NCBI GenBank assembly: GCA_021204605.1
Contig: JAJPZD010000217.1
Span: forward strand, 1-7,965
Reading direction: 5' to 3'
DNA: 7,965 bases
Origin: Prevotella sp.
Lineage (GTDB): Bacteria > Bacteroidota > Bacteroidia > Bacteroidales > Bacteroidaceae
The notes under the pieces were generated by a model that had not been told where the DNA came from, did no database searches, and saw nothing but the letters and a program-made list of their open reading frames with translations. The position numbers and the translations under genes were made by a program. Below, one piece after another: positions 1 to 7,739 of this stretch (position 1 is the stretch's first letter; each line of letters begins with the position of its first letter).

Positions 1-7
1 ATATTTG
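1..7 (+). promoter_or_regulatory. Possible truncated -7 promoter element before susC
   Basis: The window opens with ATATTTG. If the base just outside is T, this is TATATTTG, the same element seen at 7740-7747 and a match to TAnnTTTG. It would place the transcript start only about 15-18 bases before the susC ATG, which is a very short leader. The -33 region is outside the window, so this is tentative. Confidence 0.3.
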
Positions 8-29
8 GTTAACTAAAAAAAACAAAAAG

Positions 30-3000
30 ATGAAGCAGGTAAAATTTAAGACCTCCATTAGGTTCTTTGCCCTTCTTTTAGGGCTGTTCCTATCAGTAGG
101 AGCCTTTGCTCAGAGCTCTATTATGGGGCACGTCAAGGATGCTTCCGGTGAACCAGTAATCGGTGCTACCGTCCGTATTGTAGGACAGGAAGGTGGTGTG
201 ATTACTGATTTCGACGGTAATTTCTCAATTACTGCAAATCCTGGAACAACAATCCAAGTGTCTTACATCGGTTACGTTACGAAACAAGTAACACTAAAAC
301 CAGGATTGGTGGTTACATTGGAGCCCGACTCCCAGACGCTTGACAACGTGGTAGTCATCGGTTACGGTCGTGCAAAGAAAACCGACTTGACGGGTTCCGT
401 AACGGCTATCAAGCCAGACGACATGAGTAAGGGTATCACAAGCAATGCTACCGATATGTTAGTTGGTAAGATTGCAGGTGTTGACGTTATAACTTCCGGT
501 GGTACACCGGGTGCAGGAGCACAAATCCGTATTCGTGGTGGTTCGTCTCTGAACGCCAGCAATGATCCGTTGCTTGTCATTGACGGTCTTACGATAGACA
601 ACAACACTGCGACGGGTATGAGTAACGTGTTGGCTATGATCAACCCGAATGATATTGAGACATTCACGGTATTGAAGGATGCCTCCGCAACAGCAATTTA
701 CGGTTCGAGAGCTTCCAACGGTGTGATCATCATTACCACCAAGAAAGGTAGCAAAAAGTCAGCTCCTCATATTTCATATAATGGAGATGTAACCGTTTCC
801 ACTACTCAGAAACGTTACGATGTATTGAGCGGTGATGAGTATCGCGATCTCGTACATAGCATAATTGGCGCGGATGCACAAGGTCTTGGCAGTTATAACA
901 CCGACTGGCAGGACGAGATATTCCGTACAGCAGTGAGTACATCGCACAACCTTTCTGTAACAGGAGGAATAAAGAATGTGCCTTACCGTGTATCAGTAGG
1001 TTATCAGGGTGATGAGGGTATTATCGACAACTCTTGGATGCACCGTTTCAATGCCGGCATAAACCTCTCGCCGTCGTTGCTCAACGACCATCTTAATTTT
1101 AACATCTCTGCCAAGTACATGTACGAGAAAGACCGTTATGTAGATGCCGGTACTGCAATAGGCGGTGCCTTGTCGATGGATCCTACCCAGCCAGTAAAGA
1201 GTAGTGATGCTATATATCAGACATATTTTGGAGGCTACTGGCAGAATGCTATTTCTGTAAATACATTCAGTGATCCTACATGGACAACTACAGCGAATAC
1301 AAACTCGCCACAGAATCCAGTGGCATATCTTCATCAGGTGTTTATTAATGCAAAGTCATCTGACTTCACAGGCAACTTTGAGGTTGACTATAAGATACAT
1401 GGTTTGGAAGACTTACATATCCACGCAAGTTATGGTGGAGAATATACAGAGAGCCGTCAGGATGATATCAGCAGTCCGTATTCGTACAATTGCAACTACT
1501 ATGGTTGGAATGGTGTCACAAGATATTACAAGTATAGCATTACTGCAAATGCATACGCACAATACCAGCATGTATTCGGAGCACACAACATAGACATAAT
1601 GGCAGGTGCAGAGGAATCGCACTATCACCGTAGCGGTTTCAACTTTGGTAGCGGCACAGACCCATATACAGGAGAGGAAAACAACCCGGCAGTAAGGTCG
1701 GAAACAGCGTGGGCAACACACAACTCATTGGTATCCTATTTCGGACGTCTGAACTATTCAGTACTCGACCGTTATATGTTGACTGCAACAATACGTGCCG
1801 ATGGTTCCTCACGTTTTGCCAAAGGTCATAAGTGGGGTTATTTCCCGTCAGTGGCATTGGCATGGAAGATCAACGATGAGAAATTCATGAAGAACCTTGA
1901 CTGGTGGAATGAGTTCAAGCTTCGTCTTGGTTGGGGTCAGACAGGTCAGCAGGATATCGGAGATGATTTCCTTTACACACCACTTTACGTAGCAGGAAAC
2001 TCATACGCCCAATATCCATTTGGAGATACATATTATTATACCACACGTCCTAACAAGTACAACCCAGACCTTACTTGGGAGACTACTACTACGTGGAACG
2101 CAGGCTTGGACTTTGCCTTCCTCAACAACCGCTTCACTGCCAATATCGATGGTTATTATCGTAAGACGAAAGACCTGATACAGGATGTAACAATTCCGGC
2201 ACTTATGAATTTCGGTCAGCGTATGTCAGAGAACATCGGTTCTTTGAAGAACTATGGAGTTGAGTTGACATTAGGCGTTAAACCTATCGTAACGAAAAAC
2301 TTCACATGGGATATCCAATACAATATCTCATGGAATCATAATGAGATTACAGAGCTCATCGGTGGTGATGATGGATATGTTGTAAAGACAGGAACCTCTA
2401 TATCCAGAGGACTTGGTACACAGGTTCAGGCGCAGTCGGTAGGTCATCCTGCAAACTCATTCTGGGTTTACCAGCAGGTTTACGATGAGGCAGGGAAACC
2501 GATTGAGGGTGTTTATGTTGACCGTGATGGCAATGGTATTATCAACGATGATGACCGTTATTTCTACAAGAGTCCGGCTGCTGATGTATTCATGGGTCTT
2601 ACGATGAAGTTCACGTATAAGAACTGGGATTTGAGTACAGCGTTCCGTGCTTCTATCGGCAACTATGTTTACTATGACTTCCTGTCTGACAAAGCTTCTG
2701 TCAGTGCTACAGGATTATACTCAAACAGCGCATACAACAACACAACGTCAGAGGCTGTAAAACTTGGTTTCACGGGAACGAGCAGTAGTGAGTATTATAT
2801 CAGCGACTATTTCGTAAGGAACGCATCATACTTGAAATGTACCAACATCACGCTTGGTTATTCATTCTCACATATATTTATGAATGATGGCAAACCGTAT
2901 TTGCCGGGGCGTATCTATTTAACGGCACAGAATCCGTTCATCATTACGAAGTATAAAGGGCTTGATCCTGAAGTCGCAGACGGTATAGATAAGAATCCTT

Positions 3001-3047
3001 ATCCACGTCCATTCAGTATGCAGCTTGGCATTAACCTCAACTTCTGA
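30..3047 (+). CDS. susC: SusC-family TonB-dependent outer-membrane transporter (starch/alpha-glucan type)
   Basis: This is the outer-membrane transporter that imports oligosaccharides, probably malto-oligosaccharides, with energy from TonB-ExbBD and with SusD as its lid. Residues 1-27 are a signal peptide with a likely cut after AFA (A27/Q28). Residues 31-97 form the carboxypeptidase-regulatory-like (CarboxypepD_reg-like) extension typical of SusC proteins. A TonB-box-like segment, LDNVVVIGYG, lies at 104-113. The plug domain spans about 115-240 and contains the SusC/RagA signature around 211-240 (VLKDASATAIYGSRASNG). The rest is the beta-barrel, ending in a terminal Phe (QLGINLNF), as expected for BAM-assembled proteins. 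An EF-hand-like loop, DRDGNGIINDDD, lies at 831-842. The 1005-residue length is normal for the family. The start is supported by the signal peptide; upstream sequence is A-rich without a Shine-Dalgarno. It is the first gene of a four-gene operon. The family is certain; the starch substrate is inferred mainly from susD. Confidence 0.96.
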   Translation: MKQVKFKTSIRFFALLLGLFLSVGAFAQSSIMGHVKDASGEPVIGATVRIVGQEGGVITDFDGNFSITANPGTTIQVSYIGYVTKQVTLKPGLVVTLEPDSQTLDNVVVIGYGRAKKTDLTGSVTAIKPDDMSKGITSNATDMLVGKIAGVDVITSGGTPGAGAQIRIRGGSSLNASNDPLLVIDGLTIDNNTATGMSNVLAMINPNDIETFTVLKDASATAIYGSRASNGVIIITTKKGSKKSAPHISYNGDVTVSTTQKRYDVLSGDEYRDLVHSIIGADAQGLGSYNTDWQDEIFRTAVSTSHNLSVTGGIKNVPYRVSVGYQGDEGIIDNSWMHRFNAGINLSPSLLNDHLNFNISAKYMYEKDRYVDAGTAIGGALSMDPTQPVKSSDAIYQTYFGGYWQNAISVNTFSDPTWTTTANTNSPQNPVAYLHQVFINAKSSDFTGNFEVDYKIHGLEDLHIHASYGGEYTESRQDDISSPYSYNCNYYGWNGVTRYYKYSITANAYAQYQHVFGAHNIDIMAGAEESHYHRSGFNFGSGTDPYTGEENNPAVRSETAWATHNSLVSYFGRLNYSVLDRYMLTATIRADGSSRFAKGHKWGYFPSVALAWKINDEKFMKNLDWWNEFKLRLGWGQTGQQDIGDDFLYTPLYVAGNSYAQYPFGDTYYYTTRPNKYNPDLTWETTTTWNAGLDFAFLNNRFTANIDGYYRKTKDLIQDVTIPALMNFGQRMSENIGSLKNYGVELTLGVKPIVTKNFTWDIQYNISWNHNEITELIGGDDGYVVKTGTSISRGLGTQVQAQSVGHPANSFWVYQQVYDEAGKPIEGVYVDRDGNGIINDDDRYFYKSPAADVFMGLTMKFTYKNWDLSTAFRASIGNYVYYDFLSDKASVSATGLYSNSAYNNTTSEAVKLGFTGTSSSEYYISDYFVRNASYLKCTNITLGYSFSHIFMNDGKPYLPGRIYLTAQNPFIITKYKGLDPEVADGIDKNPYPRPFSMQLGINLNF

Positions 3048-3081
3048 TAAAAGGATTTGACGGTTTCCGCTAAATCTGTAT

Positions 3082-3101
3082 TTACAAATAAATTACAAAT
3101 A
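3082..3101. repeat. Short direct repeat in the susC-susD gap
   Basis: TTACAAATA occurs at 3082-3090 and again at 3093-3101, an 11-base period close to one helical turn. It lies in the A/T-rich 70-base gap just before the AAAGGA that precedes susD. It may be a chance product of A/T-rich sequence, or a binding site affecting the relative expression of susC and susD. Confidence 0.45.
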
Positions 3102-3104
3102 TAT

Positions 3105-3110
3105 AAAGGA
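3105..3110 (+). promoter_or_regulatory. Shine-Dalgarno-like site of susD
   Basis: AAAGGA lies 7 bases before the susD ATG at 3118. Clear Shine-Dalgarno sequences are uncommon in Bacteroidota, and the susC and susF starts have none, so this one is noteworthy and supports the chosen start. Confidence 0.45.
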
Positions 3111-3117
3111 TACAACG

Positions 3118-4791
3118 ATGAAAAATATATTTTTAAAGACAATTGCTGCCGCAGTGATTACCTTTGGACTGGTTAGTTGCGCAGACGATTTGAATATAAG
3201 CTCCATTGATCCGCAGACATCACCTTCTGTAGCAGATCCCATGAACTTTTTGGCAAAATGCTACGGCACATTGGGACTTACGGGCCAGCAGGGTGCTTCG
3301 GGCAATGGTGACCTTAGCGACGATGAGGGAGAGTCAGGGTTCTACCGTACCACATTCAACTGCATGGAGTTGCCTACCGATGAGTGTATCTGGGCATGGC
3401 AGACCGACTCTGACATTCCACAGCTTACCAATATTTCATGGAATTCAAGTAGCGTCAGGACACAGTGGGTTTACACTCGTCTTACATACGATATAACGCT
3501 TTTCAACAGTTATCTGCAACAAACAGAAGACAACAGCGAGAATCAGTATTACCGCGCAGAGGTACGTTTCCTCCGTGCATTGCACTACTGGTATATGCTT
3601 GACCTTTTCGGCAAGTCGCCTTTCAAGACAGATTTTGATATCAGCACACTGCCAGTAGAGATGAGTGGTCCGGATCTTTACGATTGGTTGGACAATGAGC
3701 TTACAGAGCTTGAGTCTCTGTTGGCACCTGTCGGTTCTTTCTGTAATTCAAGCAATTTCGGACGTGCGGACCAGGGTGCTGCATACATGCTCCACGCACG
3801 TTTGGCTTTGAACTCATCAATCTATACAAAGGGCGCAAAGGAAGAATATAGCAAGGCTATCGACTATTGCAACAAACTGATAAACAGTGGAGCATATTCG
3901 CTTTCTTCAACGGAGAAGAACGGTTATTCTGGTTATGCGCAGCTATTTATGGCGGACAACGATGAGAATACAGATGCCATGAACGAGATAATCCTTCCGA
4001 TACGTCAGGATGGCCTATATACACGTTGCTACAGTGGCGCCAATTACCTTGTAAGTTCTATACGTATAGCAGGTATGCCATATCTTGGTACAACCAACCC
4101 ATGGAGCTGTAACTTTGCACGTGCCGCCTTGGTAAAGAAGTTCTTCCCCAACATAGAGGATTGCCCGATTTCAACAGAGGCAGCTCCTGATGATGCGACG
4201 GAGGAAGACATTATAGCTCTTGATGAGCAGGATGGATCTTCAACGGCACAGATTATAGCAAAGGCAGGCGACGACCGTGCAATGTTGTATGGTGGTCGCG
4301 GTGGCGGTGTCCGCAAGCTCCAGACCGATCTTATTTCAAGTTTCCTTGATGGTATGTCAATAGTCAAGTGGGACAATCATCGTGTTGATGGAGGTTCCAC
4401 GCATGATGCAGAGTTCCCTGATGTTGATATTCCATTGTTCCGCCTTGCAGAGGCATATCTGACACGTGCAGAGGCATATTACCGCACAGGCAGCACTACG
4501 GAGGCACTTGCAGATATTAATGTTCTGCGTACCCGTGCCAACGCTGCGCCAATGCTGTCTATCACTGCTGATACAGACATTCTTGATGAGTGGTGCCGTG
4601 AGTTCTACATGGAGGGTCGTCGCCGCAGTGACCTTGTAAGGTTCGGTTGCTTTACGACAAGCAAGTATATCTGGGATTGGAAAGGAGGAGTAGCCAACGG
4701 TACGTCTGTGGATTCTCACTTCAATGTCTATCCTATACCGTCAGACGATATTATGAACAACAGTAATCTTACTCAGAACGATGGTTATTGA
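3118..4791 (+). CDS. susD: SusD starch-binding surface lipoprotein
   Basis: This is the glycan-binding lipoprotein that caps the SusC transporter at the cell surface. The signal peptide ends in the lipobox LVSC (Cys21), followed by ADD, an acidic stretch that fits the Bacteroidota surface-export signal. The SusD-like N-terminal region carries the helical motif RFLRALHYWYMLDLFGKSPF (150-169). The C-terminal RagB/SusD region includes IPLFRLAEAYLTRAEAYY (438-455) and EFYMEGRRRSDLVRFG (495-510). From memory of B. thetaiotaomicron SusD, its binding residues R81, W98, Y296 and W320 correspond to R77, W94, Y305 and W329 here. Local sequence around them is very similar, for example EGESGFYRTTFN and IWAWQ. 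N101 appears replaced by D97. Length (557) is near the 551 of that protein. AAAGGA lies 7 bases before the ATG. The gene starts 70 bases after susC. Ortholog-level similarity makes starch the likely ligand. Confidence 0.95.
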   Translation: MKNIFLKTIAAAVITFGLVSCADDLNISSIDPQTSPSVADPMNFLAKCYGTLGLTGQQGASGNGDLSDDEGESGFYRTTFNCMELPTDECIWAWQTDSDIPQLTNISWNSSSVRTQWVYTRLTYDITLFNSYLQQTEDNSENQYYRAEVRFLRALHYWYMLDLFGKSPFKTDFDISTLPVEMSGPDLYDWLDNELTELESLLAPVGSFCNSSNFGRADQGAAYMLHARLALNSSIYTKGAKEEYSKAIDYCNKLINSGAYSLSSTEKNGYSGYAQLFMADNDENTDAMNEIILPIRQDGLYTRCYSGANYLVSSIRIAGMPYLGTTNPWSCNFARAALVKKFFPNIEDCPISTEAAPDDATEEDIIALDEQDGSSTAQIIAKAGDDRAMLYGGRGGGVRKLQTDLISSFLDGMSIVKWDNHRVDGGSTHDAEFPDVDIPLFRLAEAYLTRAEAYYRTGSTTEALADINVLRTRANAAPMLSITADTDILDEWCREFYMEGRRRSDLVRFGCFTTSKYIWDWKGGVANGTSVDSHFNVYPIPSDDIMNNSNLTQNDGY

Positions 4792-4804
4792 TAATAGGTT
4801 AATA

Positions 4805-4810
4805 AAAGGA
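4805..4810 (+). promoter_or_regulatory. Shine-Dalgarno-like site of susE
   Basis: AAAGGA lies 10 bases before the ATG at 4821 and 22 bases before the alternative in-frame ATG at 4833. The spacing favours 4821 as the start. The surrounding TAAAAGGATT (4803-4812) is identical to a sequence right after the susC stop (3048-3057). Confidence 0.4.
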
Positions 4811-4820
4811 TTCATTTAAA

Positions 4821-5978
4821 ATGAAAGAGATTATGAAAAATATATTTAAAAGTCTGCTGTTGCCCGCATTGGCATTAGTGGCAATTCCACTGATGACTTC
4901 TTGCGAGAATGACGATGACAGCAATCCGACAATACAATATCCGACATCATTTGTATTGAATACACCTGCATACGCGACAAGCAATATCTATGATTTGTCT
5001 AAGACGGAAACGGTAACGCTTACATGTTCACAGCCTGATTATGGATATCCTGCTATCACTATTTATGAGGTACAGGTTGCCATAGATCAGTCGTTTGCCA
5101 CTTACACTACACTTGAAACATCATACACTACTGCAAAGATGGATCTTGATGGTGTTGAGCTCAATAACACTATTGTAAACCTTTATCAGCAGGCAAACGG
5201 AGGGGCGGATCCATCAGGAGTGATATTCCCTATTTATATACGTCTGCAGGCACATGTATCAGGAACTGACAATACATATTGTTATTCAAATACGATATCA
5301 CTTTCCAAGGTTGCCGTTTCATACGTGGCTACCGTTCCATCAACGGTTTACGTTGCCGGTTCGTCAATACATGGCGGTACTTCTGCAAAGACATTCGCTC
5401 CTACCTACGGATTTGACGGGCAGTTCTATGCAATGGCTTACCTTACTTCCGGTTCCACATTCTTCTGGGGTGATTCTGCAGAGCCAACCAACGGATATAG
5501 TCTTACAACGACGATAGATGATGAGGCGGGTGCCGGTATCTCAGCAGGTTCTGATGGTGGTATTCAGGTAAGTAATACCGACTGGTATGTTCTCTATTTA
5601 AGTTTGGATGTAGCCAATAATCAACTTATTTCCTCACTCACTGTTTACCCTGCATCAGCATACGTAATAGGAGAGATTGAAGGCGGTAACTGGATTGATG
5701 AGGATGCTGATTGGGCAATGACAAAACCGGCTGACGCAAGCAGTCAGTGGGTATCTCCTGCATTTATCGCTGGTGGTGAGCTTCGTGCATATATCAAGGT
5801 TCCAGACATTGACTGGTGGCGTACAGAGTTTACGCTTTATAATGGTAACCTTTTCTGGCGTACTGTTGATATTGCCAATAACTGGGCAGAGAATGTGGGC
5901 AGTGCTTACTCTGTAACTTGTGAGACAGGGCAGAAACTCTATGTTGACTTCGACTATGATACGGGTGAAGTGAAATAA
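4821..5978 (+). CDS. susE: SusE-like starch-binding outer-membrane lipoprotein
   Basis: This is a surface lipoprotein thought to hold starch near the SusCD complex. The lipobox is MTSC (Cys28), followed by ENDDD, an acidic surface-export-like stretch. Residues about 38-165 resemble the SusE N-terminal Ig-like domain (LNTPAYATSNIYDLSKTETV onward). Two beta-sandwich, carbohydrate-binding-like modules follow: about 175-277 (beginning VYVAGSS) and about 280-385 (beginning AYVIGEI). The second contains WWRTEFTLYNGNLFWR (332-347), which matches the WWxTEFT type segment I recall from SusE proteins. The 385-residue length is close to the 387 of B. thetaiotaomicron SusE. The ATG at 4821 has AAAGGA 10 bases upstream. 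An in-frame ATG at 4833 (Met5) would also give a good signal peptide and cannot be excluded. The gene lies 29 bases after susD in the same operon. Family assignment is confident from motif, position and size; individual binding residues are not assigned. Confidence 0.88.
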   Translation: MKEIMKNIFKSLLLPALALVAIPLMTSCENDDDSNPTIQYPTSFVLNTPAYATSNIYDLSKTETVTLTCSQPDYGYPAITIYEVQVAIDQSFATYTTLETSYTTAKMDLDGVELNNTIVNLYQQANGGADPSGVIFPIYIRLQAHVSGTDNTYCYSNTISLSKVAVSYVATVPSTVYVAGSSIHGGTSAKTFAPTYGFDGQFYAMAYLTSGSTFFWGDSAEPTNGYSLTTTIDDEAGAGISAGSDGGIQVSNTDWYVLYLSLDVANNQLISSLTVYPASAYVIGEIEGGNWIDEDADWAMTKPADASSQWVSPAFIAGGELRAYIKVPDIDWWRTEFTLYNGNLFWRTVDIANNWAENVGSAYSVTCETGQKLYVDFDYDTGEVK

Positions 5979-6012
5979 GATTTGATTTTTAACTTTAAAA
6001 AGACATTTCAAT

Positions 6013-7482
6013 ATGAAAAAGATATTATTTTTGGGTAGCTTGCTCCTTGCCGGAATGACATTCGTTGCTTGTAGCGATGATTATACCGACTGGGCAGATC
6101 CACAGTCGTACCCACAGGAAGATGCTATTACTCTACCTGGCTTTACCGCATCGCCTGTCGGTGCAATTGATTTGGCAAATGTAGAGGATGGGACAGACAT
6201 TCAGGTGTTCTCCCTCGCTGCTGCCGCTCTGCCTGACGGTGCTACCATCGGCAATGTACGTATGGAGATCACGCCTGCTGATGATGCTACGGCAGAGGCA
6301 CAGACTATTGATACCGACAACGGTGTTATCAGCAAGGAAGAATTGCAGGCTGCCGTTGAGAATGCCTACGGCAAGCGTCCTACGGCCCGTACATTCAACG
6401 CACAGGTTTATGCAGACATTATCATAGAAAATCAGTCGTTCCTCGTTGACGCAGGAGTTATTTCACTTATTGTTACTCCAGAGGCTCCCTTTATCGCTAG
6501 TGCTTACTACTTCGTTGGTGATATGTGCGGCTGGGACGAAGACACGATGATCCCATTCTCTCACTCCGATGAGGATGTTTACTCCGACCCTGTTTTCACT
6601 GTAACATTCAACACTACTGGTGGACAGTATTGGAAGATTATACCGCAGACCAATATCGATGCCGGCAATATGTGGATTGAAGGCTCTACTGGAGTTGTAG
6701 GAGTCGCACAGGATGGTGATACAAGTCTTAGCGGTACGTTGGTTGCTGTCGAGGGTGTTGGCGCAGGTCAAATAGCTGATGCAGGCTACTACAAGATGAC
6801 CATCAACATGATGGATTATACTTATACTATCGAGGAAATGGCAAGTGAGTATTACCTGACAGGAAATCCTAACGGTTGGGCTAGCGACCAGGGTGCTTTG
6901 TTCTTCCCACAGAGTACTACAACATTTACTTACACTTCATATTACAATGGTTCATGGGACGTTAAGTTCTGGTCAGCAGCCGATTTAGGCAACTGGGATT
7001 ATATCTACGGTTGTTCCGCAGCAGAGGATAACAACGGTGCAATGAACGGTACTATTGTTTATTCAAACGGTGACCAGAGTCTTATCGGTTGTATCACACC
7101 TCCTTCAGCAGGTTACTATACACTTACTATCGATATGCAGTCGATGACATATTCCTGGACTATGCTCGATAATCAGGAGCCAACAGAATACACGAGCATC
7201 ACAGCTCTTGGCGACTTCAACGGTTGGGATACAGGTGCCGGTATTGACTTGCAGCAGGTAGCTCCTCACAACTGGTATGCAGAGGGGACGATATCCTCTG
7301 ACGGTGGTGTTAAGTTCCTCGCTGACGGTAGCTGGGATGTCAACTGGGGTTGCACTATCGACATTTCTGAGAACAACAGTGGTGTTGGCGTACAGAACGG
7401 TGATAACATGACTGTTCCAGCCGGTACTTACCGCATATATCTCAATGATATAACAGGTGAATTTGTATTTATCGCTGAATAA
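6013..7482 (+). CDS. susF: SusF-like multi-module starch-binding outer-membrane lipoprotein
   Basis: This is a surface lipoprotein with several starch-binding sites and no enzyme signature. The signal peptide ends in FVAC (Cys20), followed by SDD, a surface-export-like motif. Residues about 37-155 form an Ig-like N-terminal domain. Three related beta-sandwich modules follow, at about 162-276, 278-386 and 392-489. Their openings are YYFVGDMCGW, YYLTGNPNGW and SITALGDFNGW. Each contains a central W/V-K-F/I-type strand with a downstream Trp (W207-K208 and W221; V317-K318 and W328; V433-K434 and W441/W445). Each ends in a strand pair such as AGYYTLTIDMQSMTYSW. This one-plus-three layout and the 489-residue length match known SusF (485 residues in B. 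thetaiotaomicron). It begins 34 bases after susE, with an A/T-rich upstream region and no Shine-Dalgarno. It is the last gene of the operon, followed by a terminator. The exact ligand is inferred from context. Confidence 0.9.
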   Translation: MKKILFLGSLLLAGMTFVACSDDYTDWADPQSYPQEDAITLPGFTASPVGAIDLANVEDGTDIQVFSLAAAALPDGATIGNVRMEITPADDATAEAQTIDTDNGVISKEELQAAVENAYGKRPTARTFNAQVYADIIIENQSFLVDAGVISLIVTPEAPFIASAYYFVGDMCGWDEDTMIPFSHSDEDVYSDPVFTVTFNTTGGQYWKIIPQTNIDAGNMWIEGSTGVVGVAQDGDTSLSGTLVAVEGVGAGQIADAGYYKMTINMMDYTYTIEEMASEYYLTGNPNGWASDQGALFFPQSTTTFTYTSYYNGSWDVKFWSAADLGNWDYIYGCSAAEDNNGAMNGTIVYSNGDQSLIGCITPPSAGYYTLTIDMQSMTYSWTMLDNQEPTEYTSITALGDFNGWDTGAGIDLQQVAPHNWYAEGTISSDGGVKFLADGSWDVNWGCTIDISENNSGVGVQNGDNMTVPAGTYRIYLNDITGEFVFIAE

Positions 7483-7520
7483 TTTGTTTTAGAGTAAACA
7501 GTGATTTGATAATCTTTATT

Positions 7521-7563
7521 CTGCGCCATGTACTGCTTGACTTTACATGGCGCAGTTTTTTTT
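7521..7563 (+). terminator. Rho-independent terminator of the sus operon
   Basis: A perfect 12-bp stem, CTGCGCCATGTA (7521-7532) paired with TACATGGCGCAG (7544-7555), closes an 11-base loop. Eight T residues follow directly (7556-7563). It starts 38 bases after the susF stop codon, so it should end the susCDEF transcript. No T run exists on the opposite strand at the other side of the stem, so it acts only in the + direction. Confidence 0.93.
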
Positions 7564-7601
7564 GTGTACATTCAACATATAAGTGCAACATCTTCATCTC
7601 A

Positions 7602-7639
7602 CGCCTACGTCCTTGTAGCTAATGGAAAGGACGTAGGTG
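7602..7639. repeat. Long inverted repeat (hairpin) of unknown role
   Basis: CCTACGTCCTT (7604-7614) pairs perfectly with AAGGACGTAGG (7627-7637) around a 12-base loop. A G-U pair and a C-G pair extend the stem to 13 bp (7602-7614 with 7627-7639). The nearest T run (7656-7661) begins 16 bases after the stem, which is too far for a standard terminator. No T run lies on the minus-strand side. It could be an operator, a transcript-stabilising structure, or a relic of a second terminator. Confidence 0.7.
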
Positions 7640-7739
7640 GAAGGAGTAAAATTCGTTTTTTAGTCTTTTGGAGTTACTATCAATACAAAAAATCAAAAGA
7701 ATTTATGTAATAATCTACTACTATTTAATTATAATTTAC

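Noticed and set aside
362..667. Minus-strand open frames inside susC, and similar ones within susD, susE and susF
   Set aside because: They lie wholly within strongly supported genes, encode low-complexity or Cys/Arg-rich peptides with no family features, and have no promoter or start signals.
7602..7661. Second hairpin plus T run as another Rho-independent terminator
   Set aside because: The T run starts 16 bases after the stem, too far for intrinsic termination, so I list only the hairpin.
7664..7700. TCTTTTG/CAAAAGA inverted repeat as an operator
   Set aside because: Seven bases of A/T-rich complementarity with a 23-base spacer is easily explained by chance.
7528..7710. Open frame of 60 codons after susF
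   Set aside because: Its ATG lies inside the left arm of the terminator stem. It runs through both hairpins, has no ribosome binding signal and no recognisable protein features.
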